A DNA stretch of 64,000 bases from Muribaculaceae bacterium Isolate-110 (HZI) (GCA_003762875.1 RIBL01000006.1:62001-126000), one strand, 5' to 3'; positions 16,845 to 27,075 are shown, numbered from the stretch's first letter. Notes: generated from the letters alone by a model not told the origin. Numbers and translations: made by a program.

Positions 16845-19800
16845 TTAGAAGTTAACCTGAATACCGCCCGAGATGTTGCGTATGGGGTTGTAGGCCGATA
16901 CGGATGCCGCCGAGGTGTAGGAGTAGCGGGGATCGAAGCCCTTGCGCTTTGACCAGTAGCAGAGGTTTTCACCCTGAACATACACGCGGAGGTTGGAGAT
17001 CTCTTTCCAGAAGGAGGGGAGAGTGTAGCCTACGTTAAATGAGGCGAAGTTGAGGTAGCTTGCGTCGGTGAGGAAGCGGTTGGACTTGTAGACGGTGTAG
17101 GAGTCGCCATACTGCCAGCGGGGGATGTCGCTGGTGGTGTTGGTGGCTGACCAGGAGTTGGCCCAGTCCTTGTGCCAGTTACTGCCGTTGGGGCCGCTGT
17201 TGGGGTCCATATAGTTCATGTAGCGGGTGTCGAACATCTTGCCGCCGATCTGATAGTCGAAGGCTACCGACATGTCGACGGGGCCGACCTTGAGTGTGGA
17301 GCTGAAGCCGCCGTAGAGTTTTGGCAGACATGAGCCCTGGACATACTTGGTGGCGTTGTTGGGGTCGGTGGTGGTGAGGTCGCGCTTGGTGCCGGGACGG
17401 TTGGTCACGGAGGTGTACACGCCGTTGCTCTCGGTGCAGAGGTCGGAGTCCATCCAGTAGAGCTGACGGCCGTCTTCGGTGAGGCCTGCTACTTCGGGGA
17501 GGAAGAGCTCATACATAGAGCCGCCTTCGTGATACCAGGAGGTGACGGTGCGGGAGGCGTCGGACTGAGAGAAGCCGCCGAGGTCGAGGGTCTTAGACTC
17601 GGGGAGCTTGAGGATGCGGTTCTGGTTGTGGGTGAAGTTGAGGTTGATGTCCCAGCTTACGAGCTTGTTGCGTATGATGCCGCCGTTGAGCTGTACTTCG
17701 ACACCTGTGTTGCGGATGTCGCCGAGGTTGCCGTAGTAGCCGCGTGCGCCCATCGACTCGGGTATGGAGATCCAGAAGAGGAGGTCGGTGGTCTTCTTGT
17801 TGTAGAAGTCGACACTACCGTTGAGTCGGTTGCCGAAGAGACCAAACTCTACGCCGATGTTGAGGTTGGTAGTGGTCTCCCAGGTGATTTCCTCGTTACC
17901 GAAGTTGCGGAATGAGGGAGCCATGTCGGTGGGTGAGGATGGAGCGATGTCGTAGGTGTTGATATAGTTCCAGTTGCCGATGTTGTCGTTGCCCTGCTGG
18001 CCGAGAGAGGCTTTGAGTTTGAGCATGTTGACCCAGGCTTTGTCCTGGAGGAAGTCCTTGTTGATAATCCATGCGCCGCCTACCGACCAGAAGTTGCCCC
18101 AGCGGTGATCCTTGGCGAAGCGAGAGGAGGCGTCGCGACGGTAGGACACGCTGCCGAAGTATTTGCCGGCGTAGTCATACTGGCCGCTGAGGAAGTAACC
18201 CTCGACGTTGTAGGCCTGCTTGTAGCCGGCCGAAGTCAGCTTGGTCGCGAAGGCGTTGATTTCCTGAATCTCGGGGGAGAATCCGCCGGTGGCTGTGGCG
18301 GAGAGATATTTGGTAGTGGTCTTGTAGTATTCGTGACCGATCATGGCGTTGACATTGTGCTCGCCAAACGAGTTGGTGTAGGTAAGGGTCTGCACATTGT
18401 TGGTACGCATCGACTCGGTGTTGATTTTCTGGATGCGGCCGTTTACGTTGGTCGAGGGACCGAAGTAGGGGTTGTCATACTTGCTCTCGATGGTGTTGCC
18501 CCAGATGACGTTGCTCGAGATGTTGGCCTTGAGCCAGGGTGTGAGCATGAAGTCGGCGGTGAAAGTGCCGTTGAACTGGTTGCCTGACTGAGAGTTGTTG
18601 TTGTAACGGTTGGCACCGAGGGGGTTGCTGTTGGAGAGGAATGGACGGTTGAGAGTCACGTTGCCGGGGAGGTTGCCGTAGCCGTTCTCGCGGTTGCCCA
18701 CACCGAAGTCGTAGAGCTGTCCGTACTCGTTGCTCATGATGTAGGGGTTGCCGTTGGCATCGACGCCGCGTACAAACACGGGGAATATGGGGGCGATGCT
18801 GTTGCAGAAATACATTATGTTGGTGCCGCCGGCAGACTGGTCCATGTTGGGGTTGGACTCGGTGTCGGAGTGGAGATAGGCCACGTTGGCGCCGAGCTTG
18901 AGCCAGGGCTTGGCCTGATAGTCGGCCTTGAGGCGAGCTGAGAGACGCTTGTAGCTTGAGTATTCGATGATACCGCCTTCGTCAAGATAGCCTACGGAAG
19001 CGTAGAACGAGGATTTGTCGGTGCCGCCGTTGACGCTGACGTTGTATTCCTGACGTAGAGCTGTCTTGTAGGCAAGATCGGTCCAGTCGTCGTTGATGAG
19101 GTAATACTGCTGTCCGTTGGTCGCGGTGTAGGTGCGTCCGAGGGTGGCGTTGGGATTGATTTTGCCGTCGAGGCCCACGAGCTGCTCGCCGTCGGGCACG
19201 TTGTAGATGTTATAGTTGCCGAGGAAGCGGGTCATGTTGGTGTTGGCGAGCAGGTTGGCGCGGTCAGCGGCCTGTCCTGTGCTCAGGAAGTAGTTGTTGA
19301 GTGTAGCGTAGCCGGCCTCGTAGTATTCGGCGGGAGAGTCGATTACGTCATAGTCCTGGTCGGCGCGTGTGTTGGCACCCCATTTCATGTCGACCGACAC
19401 TTTGGCGTGCTCGGAGTTGCCGCGCTTGGTGGTAATGATAATCACACCTGCCGCGCCGCGGGCACCGTAGAGAGCGGCCGAGGCGGCGTCCTTGAGTACT
19501 GAGATTGACTCGATGTCGCCCTGGGGGATGTTGCTGAGCGAGGCTGTGTAGGGAGAACCGTCTACAATCACGAGGGGATCGGTCTCGGCATAGAGCGAGG
19601 CGATACCGCGGATGTTGATTTTACCGTCGTTAGAGCCTGGTGCGCCGCTCGAGCCACGCATCTGGAGGCCGGGGACTGTACCGACAAGAGCTTCGGCCAC
19701 GTTGGTGGCGACACGTTTGTTAAGCTCTTCGGCACTTACTACTGAAGCCGAACCGGTAAAGGCTGATTTTTTAGCTGTACCGAATGCTACAGCGATTACT

Positions 19801-20108
19801 TCGTCGAGTTTGTTGTCACTCACGAGGTTGATGACCATCTGTGAGCCGGGGGTGATGTCAAACTCCTGTGTGCGCATGCCCACGTAGGAAACGGAGATCT
19901 TCTTGACCGACTCGGGGAGGAGCATGTCGAAGACGCCGTCGATGTTTGTGACTGTACCTGTCTGGGTGCCGACACCCATTACGGTAGCACCCACCAAGGG
20001 TTCACCGCTGTCTTCACCAAACACGATGCCTGTTACTCTCTGGCTCTGGGCCAAAGCGGTGACGCTTATCGCGAAGATGGTAACAAGTAGAAGAAACAGT
20101 TTTTTCAT
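16845..20108 (-). CDS. SusC/RagA family TonB-linked outer-membrane protein (left copy)
   Basis: The 1087-residue protein begins with a signal peptide (cleavage near ALAQ), then a carboxypeptidase-regulatory-like domain (about 22-105), a TonB plug domain (about 115-235, with the family's INIRGIASL and LKDAASAALYGARGAAGVIIITTKRG), and a 22-strand barrel ending in Phe. It should import the ligand caught by SusD using TonB energy. There is no STN domain, so no FecR-type signalling is expected. Its first 100 residues closely resemble those of the divergent SusC at 20630, showing that the two loci are duplicates. Confidence 0.96.
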   Translation of the reverse strand: MKKLFLLLVTIFAISVTALAQSQRVTGIVFGEDSGEPLVGATVMGVGTQTGTVTNIDGVFDMLLPESVKKISVSYVGMRTQEFDITPGSQMVINLVSDNKLDEVIAVAFGTAKKSAFTGSASVVSAEELNKRVATNVAEALVGTVPGLQMRGSSGAPGSNDGKINIRGIASLYAETDPLVIVDGSPYTASLSNIPQGDIESISVLKDAASAALYGARGAAGVIIITTKRGNSEHAKVSVDMKWGANTRADQDYDVIDSPAEYYEAGYATLNNYFLSTGQAADRANLLANTNMTRFLGNYNIYNVPDGEQLVGLDGKINPNATLGRTYTATNGQQYYLINDDWTDLAYKTALRQEYNVSVNGGTDKSSFYASVGYLDEGGIIEYSSYKRLSARLKADYQAKPWLKLGANVAYLHSDTESNPNMDQSAGGTNIMYFCNSIAPIFPVFVRGVDANGNPYIMSNEYGQLYDFGVGNRENGYGNLPGNVTLNRPFLSNSNPLGANRYNNNSQSGNQFNGTFTADFMLTPWLKANISSNVIWGNTIESKYDNPYFGPSTNVNGRIQKINTESMRTNNVQTLTYTNSFGEHNVNAMIGHEYYKTTTKYLSATATGGFSPEIQEINAFATKLTSAGYKQAYNVEGYFLSGQYDYAGKYFGSVSYRRDASSRFAKDHRWGNFWSVGGAWIINKDFLQDKAWVNMLKLKASLGQQGNDNIGNWNYINTYDIAPSSPTDMAPSFRNFGNEEITWETTTNLNIGVEFGLFGNRLNGSVDFYNKKTTDLLFWISIPESMGARGYYGNLGDIRNTGVEVQLNGGIIRNKLVSWDINLNFTHNQNRILKLPESKTLDLGGFSQSDASRTVTSWYHEGGSMYELFLPEVAGLTEDGRQLYWMDSDLCTESNGVYTSVTNRPGTKRDLTTTDPNNATKYVQGSCLPKLYGGFSSTLKVGPVDMSVAFDYQIGGKMFDTRYMNYMDPNSGPNGSNWHKDWANSWSATNTTSDIPRWQYGDSYTVYKSNRFLTDASYLNFASFNVGYTLPSFWKEISNLRVYVQGENLCYWSKRKGFDPRYSYTSAASVSAYNPIRNISGGIQVNF

Positions 20109-20191
20109 ACTTGAGATTTAGATTAATTATAGTTTGATAATGGTGTTGTCGTATATAAGCCGTCCTCCCGATGATCTTATATAGATATAGC

Positions 20192-20536
20192 CATATGTAT
20201 ATAAGGCGCATTATCGGAAGTTGGTGAAACTCTTATGGAAATTTATATTGTACCCTTGGGTGTGAATTGCATTTTCTTAAAAATTACAGCGCAAAAGTAA
20301 CACTTTTTAAGCTGACTTTAAAGAATGTTGTGTGAATAAATGTTAATTATGTATTATTTCGATTGCAAAAATATTGTGTAGTGCAATCCGGAGCTGACAT
20401 AATGCTATGACTTCAAGCTGTATGCAAGCATAAAATTATGAAACCTATTTTGAGTGAAGATTATATAATTTTCACGTGCGGATAATGCGCCTTTTCGGTT
20501 TACCTAACTTCCGATAATGCGCCTTATCTACATATG
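20192..20536. repeat. 31-bp inverted repeat in the divergent susC control region
   Basis: Arms 20192-20222 and 20506-20536 match at 30 of 31 positions in inverted orientation, 283 bases apart, inside the 520-base gap between the divergent susC genes. Each arm lies in the presumed untranslated leader of the gene it faces. A third, partial copy (13 of 15 bases at 20481-20495) lies beside the right arm. Leader similarity continues more weakly towards both ATGs, including a shared ATCGGGAG. Either a regulator or RNA element kept in both copies, or a pair of recombination sites; sequence alone does not decide. Confidence 0.85.
20292..20299 (-). promoter_or_regulatory. -7 promoter box for left susC
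   Basis: The minus strand reads TACTTTTG, matching TAnnTTTG, giving a leader of about 175 nt that contains the inverted-repeat arm. On the right side only a weaker box (TAATTTTC at 20466-20473) was seen. Confidence 0.5.
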
Positions 20537-20629
20537 TGTATATGTATTTCGAGCCATCGGGAGATGGCATAAAAATAGGATTATAACAACATACATCTAT
20601 TATTTAACCGTTATTTATTTTAATCAAGT

Positions 20630-23600
20630 ATGAAAAGAATCATTCTTCTACTTGTGGCAGTCATCACTATGAGCCTGTCTGTATCGGCACAGGACCGGAC
20701 AGTCAGGGGCATAGTGTTTGGCGTTTACAATGGGTCCGACCCCCTGGTGGGAGCTACCGTAATGGGAGTAGGGACCAATATCGGAGTAACTACCGACATC
20801 AACGGAGTCTTTGATATAAAGCTCCCTGAGTCAGTAAAAAAAATCCTTGTCTCCTATGTGGGCATGAAGTCGCAGGAGTTTGACATCACTCCGGGCCAGG
20901 AGATGGTGGTCACACTGGAGAGCGAGACCTCGCTCGATGAGGTTGTGGTCACCGCCTTCGGCATGAAGCGCGACCGCAAGGGTCTCGGATATGCCGTGCA
21001 GGACCTCAAGGCGGAGGACCTCAACACCTCAGGCACCACATCGCTCTCGAGCGCGATGCAGGGCAAGCTCTCGGGCGTAGAGATACGTCCATCGTCGGGT
21101 GCGCCCGGCGCGTCGAGCAACATCACCATACGCGGTGTGCGCTCATTTTCGGGCAATAACGCTCCGCTCTATGTAATCGACGGCATGCCCGTAGAGTCGA
21201 CCCCCGACGTGGTGCAGACGGCCAACTCCATGGTGAGCAACGCAAGCTATGCCGACCGTTCCATCGACATCAACCCCGACGACATCGAGTCGATCAACGT
21301 GCTCAAGGGCCAGGCCGCGGCCGCCCTCTACGGCATACGCGCCACCAACGGCGTGATTGTCATCACCACCAAGCGCGGCTCGGGACTCTCGTCGTCCAAG
21401 CCGGTCATCACCGTGTCGACCGACCTCGCTTCGGAGCGCGTGTCGCGCAAATTCAAGCATCAGGACGTGTATGCCCAGGGTATGGGCGGTGTCTATGACC
21501 CTACCGCTTCAATGACATGGGGTCCGAAAATCTCAGAGCTTCCCAACGATGCCCGATATGGCGGCAATACCGACAACCAGTATACACGCCTCTATGGCAA
21601 GCACGAGGGTATGTATTACAACCCCAAGCGTGCCCAGGCCGGTCTGGACGGATGGACTATCCCGCAGATTTATGACAATACGGGCGACTTCTTCTCAAAC
21701 GGATTTACCGAAAACGCCAACTTCTCAATCTCGCAGCGCACCGACCGCACCTCGTATGCCTTCGGTCTGAACAACTCTCACCAGGAGGGCGTGGTGCGCA
21801 ACACAGGCCTTGACCGCTGGGGCGCACGCGGCGCGCTCGACTGGCACATCAACAATGAGTGGAAGCTCGGATTTACCGCCAACTATGTGCACACTAATAT
21901 CCGCACGGCTCCGCAGGCCAACTCGGGTATAGTCAACGTGGTCTACTCGGCACCGGCGGAGTATGACCTCAAGGGCATCCCCTCGTCGGTGCCCGGCAAC
22001 CCTTCGCAGCAGATCTCGTTTCGCTCCACCACTTTCAACAACCCCTACTGGTGGGCCGAGAACAATGCCTACACACAGTCGACACAGAGATTTTTCGGCA
22101 ACGCTTACGTGGAGTATCGTCCCGCCATCAACTGGGGTGACAATCTTGACCTCGTAATCAAGGAGCAGCTCGGTATCGACGCCTACACCTCGCGCTACTC
22201 CAACATACAGGAGGTTGGCTCGGCCGGCAACTCTTCGGGCTATATAGAGAACGAGAGCTATACACGCCAGATATTCAATAACCTCATCACGGCCAACTTT
22301 ACCGCCGAGCTCGGTGCCGACCGCGAGTGGAGTCTCGGTCTCATGCTGGGCAATGAGGTCAACAATGACCACCTCACCGCTACGGACTATATCGGATCGG
22401 GACTCGCGTTCTACGGCCAGCCGACCATCGGCAACTGCGCATCGTTCACCTATGGCTACGAGGCACCCTCGCAGGACCGCACTGTGGGTCTCTTCTTCAA
22501 CGCCTCGGCTTCGTGGCGCGACATGCTCTTCTTCAATGTGACCGGCCGTAACGACTGGGTGTCGACGATGCCCAACGGCAACCGCTCGTTCTTCTATCCT
22601 TCGGTGTCGCTCGCGTGGGTTTTCACCGAGCTTGAGGCACTCAAGGGCAACCGTGTGCTGACCTTCGGCAAGCTGCGCACCTCGTATGCCGAGGTAGGCC
22701 AGGCCGGCACATATCTCAACAACTTTGCCTACACTCCGACCTATGGAGGCGGATTCTATGGTTTCTATCCTGTCAACTATCCCATCAAGGGGCAGACATC
22801 GTTTGTGCCCTACTGGAAGGAGTATGACCCCGCGCTCAAGCCTCAGACCACCAAGAATTATGAGGTGGGCCTCGACCTGCGTTTCTGGGACGACCGCGTG
22901 AAACTGGAGTACACCTACTCCTATCAGGATGTGCGCGACCAGATATTCGAGATACCTATGGACGGCTCGACCGGCTATCAGAGCATCGTGTCGAACGGCG
23001 GACGCATCACTACCAACACTCACGAAATCAATGCCTCGGTCACTGCCTATACCTCCAAGGATTTTGACATAGACCTCGGTCTGAACTGGACGAAGTATGA
23101 GTCGATGGTCAAGGAGCTCGCTCCCGGCGTAGACAATATCATGCTCGGCGGTTTTGTGGAGCCTCAGGTGCGTGCCTATACGGGTTATGCCTATCCGGTA
23201 ATCTTCGGCAAATCGTTCATGCGCGACGAGGCCACCGGTCTGATGCTTCTTGATTCGGACGGCATGCCGATGACTTCGGGTGAGTCGACCGTGATCGGCA
23301 AGTGTACCCCCGACTTCAATATGGGCTGGAGCACCAATATACGTTACAAGCGTTTCAATCTCTCCTCCACCTGGAGCTGGCAGAAGGGCGGACAGATGTA
23401 TCACGGCACTTATGGCACCATGCAGATGTTTGGCGCGACCACCGAGTCGACCGACCGCGATATGCCTCTCCATGTCAGCGGCATCGACTATGAGACGGGC
23501 CAGTATGTGGAGCATGACGTAGACCGCTTCAGTTGGAACCAGATTTATTATGACTGCTCGGAGTCGATGATTGTCGATACCGATTTTGTCAAGCTGCGCG

Positions 23601-23806
23601 ATGTCACGCTGACCTATCAGTTGCCCCGTCTGGGTGTGTTTGACATCAGTGTCTACGGTTTTGCACGCAATGTGCTCGTGTGGGCTAAGATGAATGATTT
23701 CGACCCTGAGTCGTCGGTGGGTAACAACAATGCCGGCGGTTATTTCGAGCGTTACTCGCTGCCCAATACAGCATCGTTTGGCGGAGGCCTCAAGCTCACC
23801 TTTTGA
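20630..23806 (+). CDS. SusC/RagA family TonB-linked outer-membrane protein (right copy)
   Basis: The 1058-residue protein has a signal peptide (cleavage near VSAQ), a carboxypeptidase-regulatory-like domain (about 23-108), a plug domain (about 115-245; SNITIRGVRSFSGNN and LKGQAAAALYGIRATNGVIVITTKRG) and a barrel ending in Phe. It lacks STN. It is transcribed away from the left SusC copy, with which it shares most of the first 100 residues, while the plug and barrel have diverged, so it probably takes a different ligand. Its SusD partner starts 52 bases downstream. Confidence 0.96.
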   Translation: MKRIILLLVAVITMSLSVSAQDRTVRGIVFGVYNGSDPLVGATVMGVGTNIGVTTDINGVFDIKLPESVKKILVSYVGMKSQEFDITPGQEMVVTLESETSLDEVVVTAFGMKRDRKGLGYAVQDLKAEDLNTSGTTSLSSAMQGKLSGVEIRPSSGAPGASSNITIRGVRSFSGNNAPLYVIDGMPVESTPDVVQTANSMVSNASYADRSIDINPDDIESINVLKGQAAAALYGIRATNGVIVITTKRGSGLSSSKPVITVSTDLASERVSRKFKHQDVYAQGMGGVYDPTASMTWGPKISELPNDARYGGNTDNQYTRLYGKHEGMYYNPKRAQAGLDGWTIPQIYDNTGDFFSNGFTENANFSISQRTDRTSYAFGLNNSHQEGVVRNTGLDRWGARGALDWHINNEWKLGFTANYVHTNIRTAPQANSGIVNVVYSAPAEYDLKGIPSSVPGNPSQQISFRSTTFNNPYWWAENNAYTQSTQRFFGNAYVEYRPAINWGDNLDLVIKEQLGIDAYTSRYSNIQEVGSAGNSSGYIENESYTRQIFNNLITANFTAELGADREWSLGLMLGNEVNNDHLTATDYIGSGLAFYGQPTIGNCASFTYGYEAPSQDRTVGLFFNASASWRDMLFFNVTGRNDWVSTMPNGNRSFFYPSVSLAWVFTELEALKGNRVLTFGKLRTSYAEVGQAGTYLNNFAYTPTYGGGFYGFYPVNYPIKGQTSFVPYWKEYDPALKPQTTKNYEVGLDLRFWDDRVKLEYTYSYQDVRDQIFEIPMDGSTGYQSIVSNGGRITTNTHEINASVTAYTSKDFDIDLGLNWTKYESMVKELAPGVDNIMLGGFVEPQVRAYTGYAYPVIFGKSFMRDEATGLMLLDSDGMPMTSGESTVIGKCTPDFNMGWSTNIRYKRFNLSSTWSWQKGGQMYHGTYGTMQMFGATTESTDRDMPLHVSGIDYETGQYVEHDVDRFSWNQIYYDCSESMIVDTDFVKLRDVTLTYQLPRLGVFDISVYGFARNVLVWAKMNDFDPESSVGNNNAGGYFERYSLPNTASFGGGLKLTF

Positions 23807-23858
23807 TCAATTAGTAATTGGTTGACAATATATAATTTATAAAATCGCTATAACAATT

Positions 23859-25397
23859 ATGAAATTATACAGACTGATTCCGGCCGTGGCTCTGCTTTTT
23901 GCCTCGTGCTCGGAGGATGAGATGGACCGCATCAACACTGATTATGGCAATCCGCCGGTCAGTGTCATCAACGGCCGCCTGATGATTACGGATGCCATCA
24001 CTTCGACCGGTTTTTCGACCGCGAGCGGTGACTATGCCTATTATACTTCGGTGTATAACGAGCAGATATTCGGTACGGGCAATAACCAGTTGAAGAATGC
24101 CGAGCTGAGGCAGATTTCGGAGGTGGCCGGGTCGTCGACATTCAATAACGTGTGGAACGGCACCTATGCCAATCTTCTGAATCTCAAATATATCATGGCC
24201 AAGTGCGGTGAGGGCGGACTCAATGAGGGTCAGAAAGACCTCCTGGGTATGGCTCAGGTGCTTGCGGCTGTCAACTGGGGTATACTCACCGATATGCACG
24301 GCGACATCCCTTGCTCGGAGGCTTTGCAGGGCGGCGCGCTCAAGCAGCCTAAACTCGATGCGCAGAAGGATGTGTATGACTACATCTTCACTCTTCTCGA
24401 CAGTGCCATAGCCAATCTCACCGAGGCTCAGGCCGAGGGTATGGCCAATGTGGGCGAGCAGGATATTCTTTATGGCAACGATAATGCCGCGTGGCTTGCT
24501 GCGGCTCATGCTGTCAAGGCCCGCTATAAGCTCCACATGACTGTGCGCGACACCAATGCCGCCGCCGAGGCTCTTGCCGAGGCCAAGGCCGCGCTTGCTG
24601 CGGGATTTGAGGGCATGACGCTCGATATTTATGACGGCACAGAGTCGCTGATGTCGCCCTGGCCGGCTTTCCAGTATAGCCGCGACTATTGCGCTTGCTC
24701 GACCACCGTGCAGTCGTTGCTGAAGGAACGTCAGGACCCCCGCGAGAATATATACATATATTATTATAGCGTTGGCGATGAACTCGACCCCTCCGACCCC
24801 GACTATTACGCTCCCGTGTGCGGCACTCCGGGCAATGACTCGCAGGCTACGGCTTCGGGTGCGTGGGACCTGAGCGCGCCAAGATGGATAACCTATAATG
24901 CAACGGGTACATATCCGCTCTATCCTGCGGCCACGACCCACATCGTGTCGCTTGCCGAGGTCAACTTTATCATCGCCGAGCTTCAGGCACGTAATGGCGA
25001 CGACTGTACCGACGCACTGACCGATGCTGTCGAGGCAAGTTTTGCCGACTCGCGTTCATTTGGAACAATCGGCATGACCGCCGCCGACTATGTGGCTTCG
25101 CTCTCGTCGCGCCTGTCGGCCGACGCGGTGGGCGAGGTGATGATGCAGAAGTATCTCTCGCAGTGTCGCGACGAGCAGGCCGAGACTTACAACGACCTGC
25201 GCCGCTGCAAGGCTCTGGGCAAGGAGTATGTGGTCATGACCAATCCCAAGAATGTCAACGGTTCGTCCAACCGCTGGCCGCTGCGTCTGCCCTATGGCAA
25301 CTCGGGCGTGTCGTCCAACCCCAATGTGCGCGCAGCCTACGGTGACGGTCTCTATGTGTTCACAGAGCCTGTGTGGGTATTCGGAGGCACACGATAA
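23859..25397 (+). CDS. SusD/RagB-like lipoprotein (SusD-like_2 type)
   Basis: The 512-residue protein starts with a short lipoprotein signal ending LFASC (Cys17). Its sequence fits the SusD-like_2 branch rather than classic SusD: WNGTYANLLNLKYIMAKC near residue 90, WGILTDMHGDIPCSEAL near 140 and a helical AAHAVKARYKLHM near 210. It should be the surface ligand-binding partner of the SusC encoded just upstream. It differs clearly from the SusD of the left pair, so the duplicated loci have different binding proteins. A perfect hairpin terminator follows. Confidence 0.92.
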   Translation: MKLYRLIPAVALLFASCSEDEMDRINTDYGNPPVSVINGRLMITDAITSTGFSTASGDYAYYTSVYNEQIFGTGNNQLKNAELRQISEVAGSSTFNNVWNGTYANLLNLKYIMAKCGEGGLNEGQKDLLGMAQVLAAVNWGILTDMHGDIPCSEALQGGALKQPKLDAQKDVYDYIFTLLDSAIANLTEAQAEGMANVGEQDILYGNDNAAWLAAAHAVKARYKLHMTVRDTNAAAEALAEAKAALAAGFEGMTLDIYDGTESLMSPWPAFQYSRDYCACSTTVQSLLKERQDPRENIYIYYYSVGDELDPSDPDYYAPVCGTPGNDSQATASGAWDLSAPRWITYNATGTYPLYPAATTHIVSLAEVNFIIAELQARNGDDCTDALTDAVEASFADSRSFGTIGMTAADYVASLSSRLSADAVGEVMMQKYLSQCRDEQAETYNDLRRCKALGKEYVVMTNPKNVNGSSNRWPLRLPYGNSGVSSNPNVRAAYGDGLYVFTEPVWVFGGTR

Positions 25398-25422
25398 GGA
25401 ATTTGTTTAGTAAGCAATATTA

Positions 25423-25460
25423 AAGGACTCAAAAGCTCCCGGGAGCTTTTGAGTCCTTTG
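25423..25460. terminator. Bidirectional terminator between susD and tcdA
   Basis: Two 19-bp perfectly complementary arms meet with no spacer (25423-25441, 25442-25460), with an A-run on the left and a T-run on the right. It separates convergent genes and can serve both. Confidence 0.9.
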
Positions 25461-25478
25461 ATATTATGCTGTGTTACC

Positions 25479-26243
25479 TTATTGTTTACTTATATCCTGT
25501 ATGACGAGCGAGGCGAGGGTTATGCCGAAGATGGCTGTGATATGCATCAGTGAGCCGTTGGTGGCGACTTTGTTGAATGTCATCGGGGCTGTGGTGTGGG
25601 TCGGAGTTGCAGGGGGCTCGTAACCGGGATGGTTGGGGATGAGCTCGTCGGAATAGACACACTTGAATTTGTGGGCCGGGAATATGCCCGACTTTTTAAA
25701 TTTGCGTCGTAGGGCGGCTGCGAGCGGACATCCTTTGACTTTCCAGAACTCGGCAACAGCGATGCGTGAGGGGTCAATCTTGAGGGCTGCTCCCATTGAT
25801 GAATAAAACCGGGTGTGGCCGCCGCGCATGGCTTGGGTGGCGTTGAGTATGAGCAGGGCTTTGTCGGCCAGCGAGTCGATGGCGTCGATGATGTAGTCGT
25901 AGTCGCCGAGCTGCCATGACGAGGCTGTGTCGGCGTTATACAGGCCGTGGACAGCGGTGATTTCGGCCTGAGGATTGATGTCGAGCAGACGTTGCCTTAG
26001 CACGTCGACCTTGACCTGTCCGACGGTCGATGTCAGTGCCGGAAGCTGACGGTTGATATTTGACTCGGCCACGCGGTCGGCGTCCACGATGGTGAGACGT
26101 GCGATACCTGTGCGCACGAGTGTCTCGGCGGCCCATGAACCGACGCCCCCGATGCCAAATAGGATGACGCGGGCCTGTGACATACGGTCCAACGCTTCAT
26201 TGCCTATGAGACGTGCCGTGCGGTCGAAAGTTTCAGAAAACAC
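25479..26243 (-). CDS. tcdA: tRNA threonylcarbamoyladenosine dehydratase
   Basis: The 254-residue protein belongs to the E1-like ThiF/MoeB superfamily and matches the TcdA (YgdL/CsdL) branch, which uses ATP to cyclise t6A37 to ct6A in ANN-decoding tRNAs. The ATP-binding loop GIGGVGSWAAETLVRTGI begins near residue 31 and is followed by TIVDADRVAESNINRQ. The C-terminus ends in a membrane-like segment (ITAIFGITLASLVIQDI), usual for this branch. It is monocistronic and convergent with the SusD gene. Confidence 0.93.
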   Translation of the reverse strand: MFSETFDRTARLIGNEALDRMSQARVILFGIGGVGSWAAETLVRTGIARLTIVDADRVAESNINRQLPALTSTVGQVKVDVLRQRLLDINPQAEITAVHGLYNADTASSWQLGDYDYIIDAIDSLADKALLILNATQAMRGGHTRFYSSMGAALKIDPSRIAVAEFWKVKGCPLAAALRRKFKKSGIFPAHKFKCVYSDELIPNHPGYEPPATPTHTTAPMTFNKVATNGSLMHITAIFGITLASLVIQDISKQ

Positions 26244-26460
26244 GTGTTTTTGGGGTGGGGAGGTTAGAATGAGGTTAGAATTGGGAATAAGAGGTGTGTT
26301 TCACAACAAATCAATGTCATGAGTCGTGTTTAAACAGCCTCTAAATTAAAATGGATCCACTTTGGCTTAACATTTGCGAAGAATCACCCTCTAAGGGTCT
26401 CGCTCTTGTCAATGCCTGACATTCTTACTAATACTGTGAGGTTTTAAAATTATACTGTCC

Positions 26461-26820
26461 TTAATTGGCAATCGCTTCGCGTAAGCGTTGCCACATGGAT
26501 GGTCTGTCGTCCTCAAGGCGAAGGTGGATGTTGACTTCGGAGTCTTCTTTGTTGAGAAACACTATGGCCGCCGGGAGTACGATAGCTATGACTGTCTCAA
26601 ACTCCACAATCTCATGGATGCGTTTGAGCGCTATGGATGCAAACGGCGATGAGGGCTCGACGCTGCCGATGTAGATGTTTTCCTCGTCGATAAATATGCC
26701 GTGATTATCGAGAGCATAGTCAAAGAGGAGGCCGATGTTGAGTTCGTCGGGGCTTTTTGGCGGCTTCTTGAACTGACGGTAGAGCGTCTGTATTACTTTC
26801 TTTGTTACCATATCATCCAT
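26461..26820 (-). CDS. Conserved-looking protein of unknown function
   Basis: I do not recognise this 119-residue protein. It is soluble, mixed alpha/beta, with no signal peptide or cysteine motif. It starts MDDMVTKKVIQTLYRQFKKPPKSPDELNIG and contains a hydrophobic stretch TVIAIVLPAAIVFLN near residues 75-90 that reads as a buried beta-alpha unit rather than a membrane helix. Codon use matches the neighbours, which supports a real gene. It stands alone between tcdA and the decarboxylase operon; the flanking gaps (26244-26460 and 26821-27021) show no other feature. Confidence 0.7.
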   Translation of the reverse strand: MDDMVTKKVIQTLYRQFKKPPKSPDELNIGLLFDYALDNHGIFIDEENIYIGSVEPSSPFASIALKRIHEIVEFETVIAIVLPAAIVFLNKEDSEVNIHLRLEDDRPSMWQRLREAIAN

Positions 26821-27021
26821 TGATTAAGTGAGGGGGGTCTATGCACGTCTTTACTTAATGGCCGTGAGGGGGTAGAAAAAGATGTAATCCAAATCACCTT
26901 GTAAGGGATATCGGGGGGTGATGAACTTTATTTAAAGGGTCAAGTGCAAAGAACGATGTATCTGGTATTAAAACGCTAAACAGTTGTGTAAAGTTCTTAA
27001 AAATGTTGGAAAAATAAGAAT

Positions 27022-27060
27022 GGGTGTTGCGCCCGTTAGTCATCAACCGACGCAACACCC
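27022..27060 (-). terminator. Terminator of the decarboxylase operon
   Basis: Ten-bp complementary arms (27022-27031 and 27051-27060) just beyond the mmdB-like stop, followed on the minus strand by a T-rich stretch. Fits an intrinsic terminator. Confidence 0.75.
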
Positions 27061-27075
27061 TGTAGGAAGGCTCTT

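Noticed and set aside
21725-23515. 596-codon open frame antisense to the right susC
   Set aside because: Antisense shadow of a well-supported SusC; composition is that of reversed codons.
26244-26460. Possible small RNA or tRNA in the gap before tcdA
   Set aside because: No cloverleaf, TTC box or conserved RNA motif could be found.
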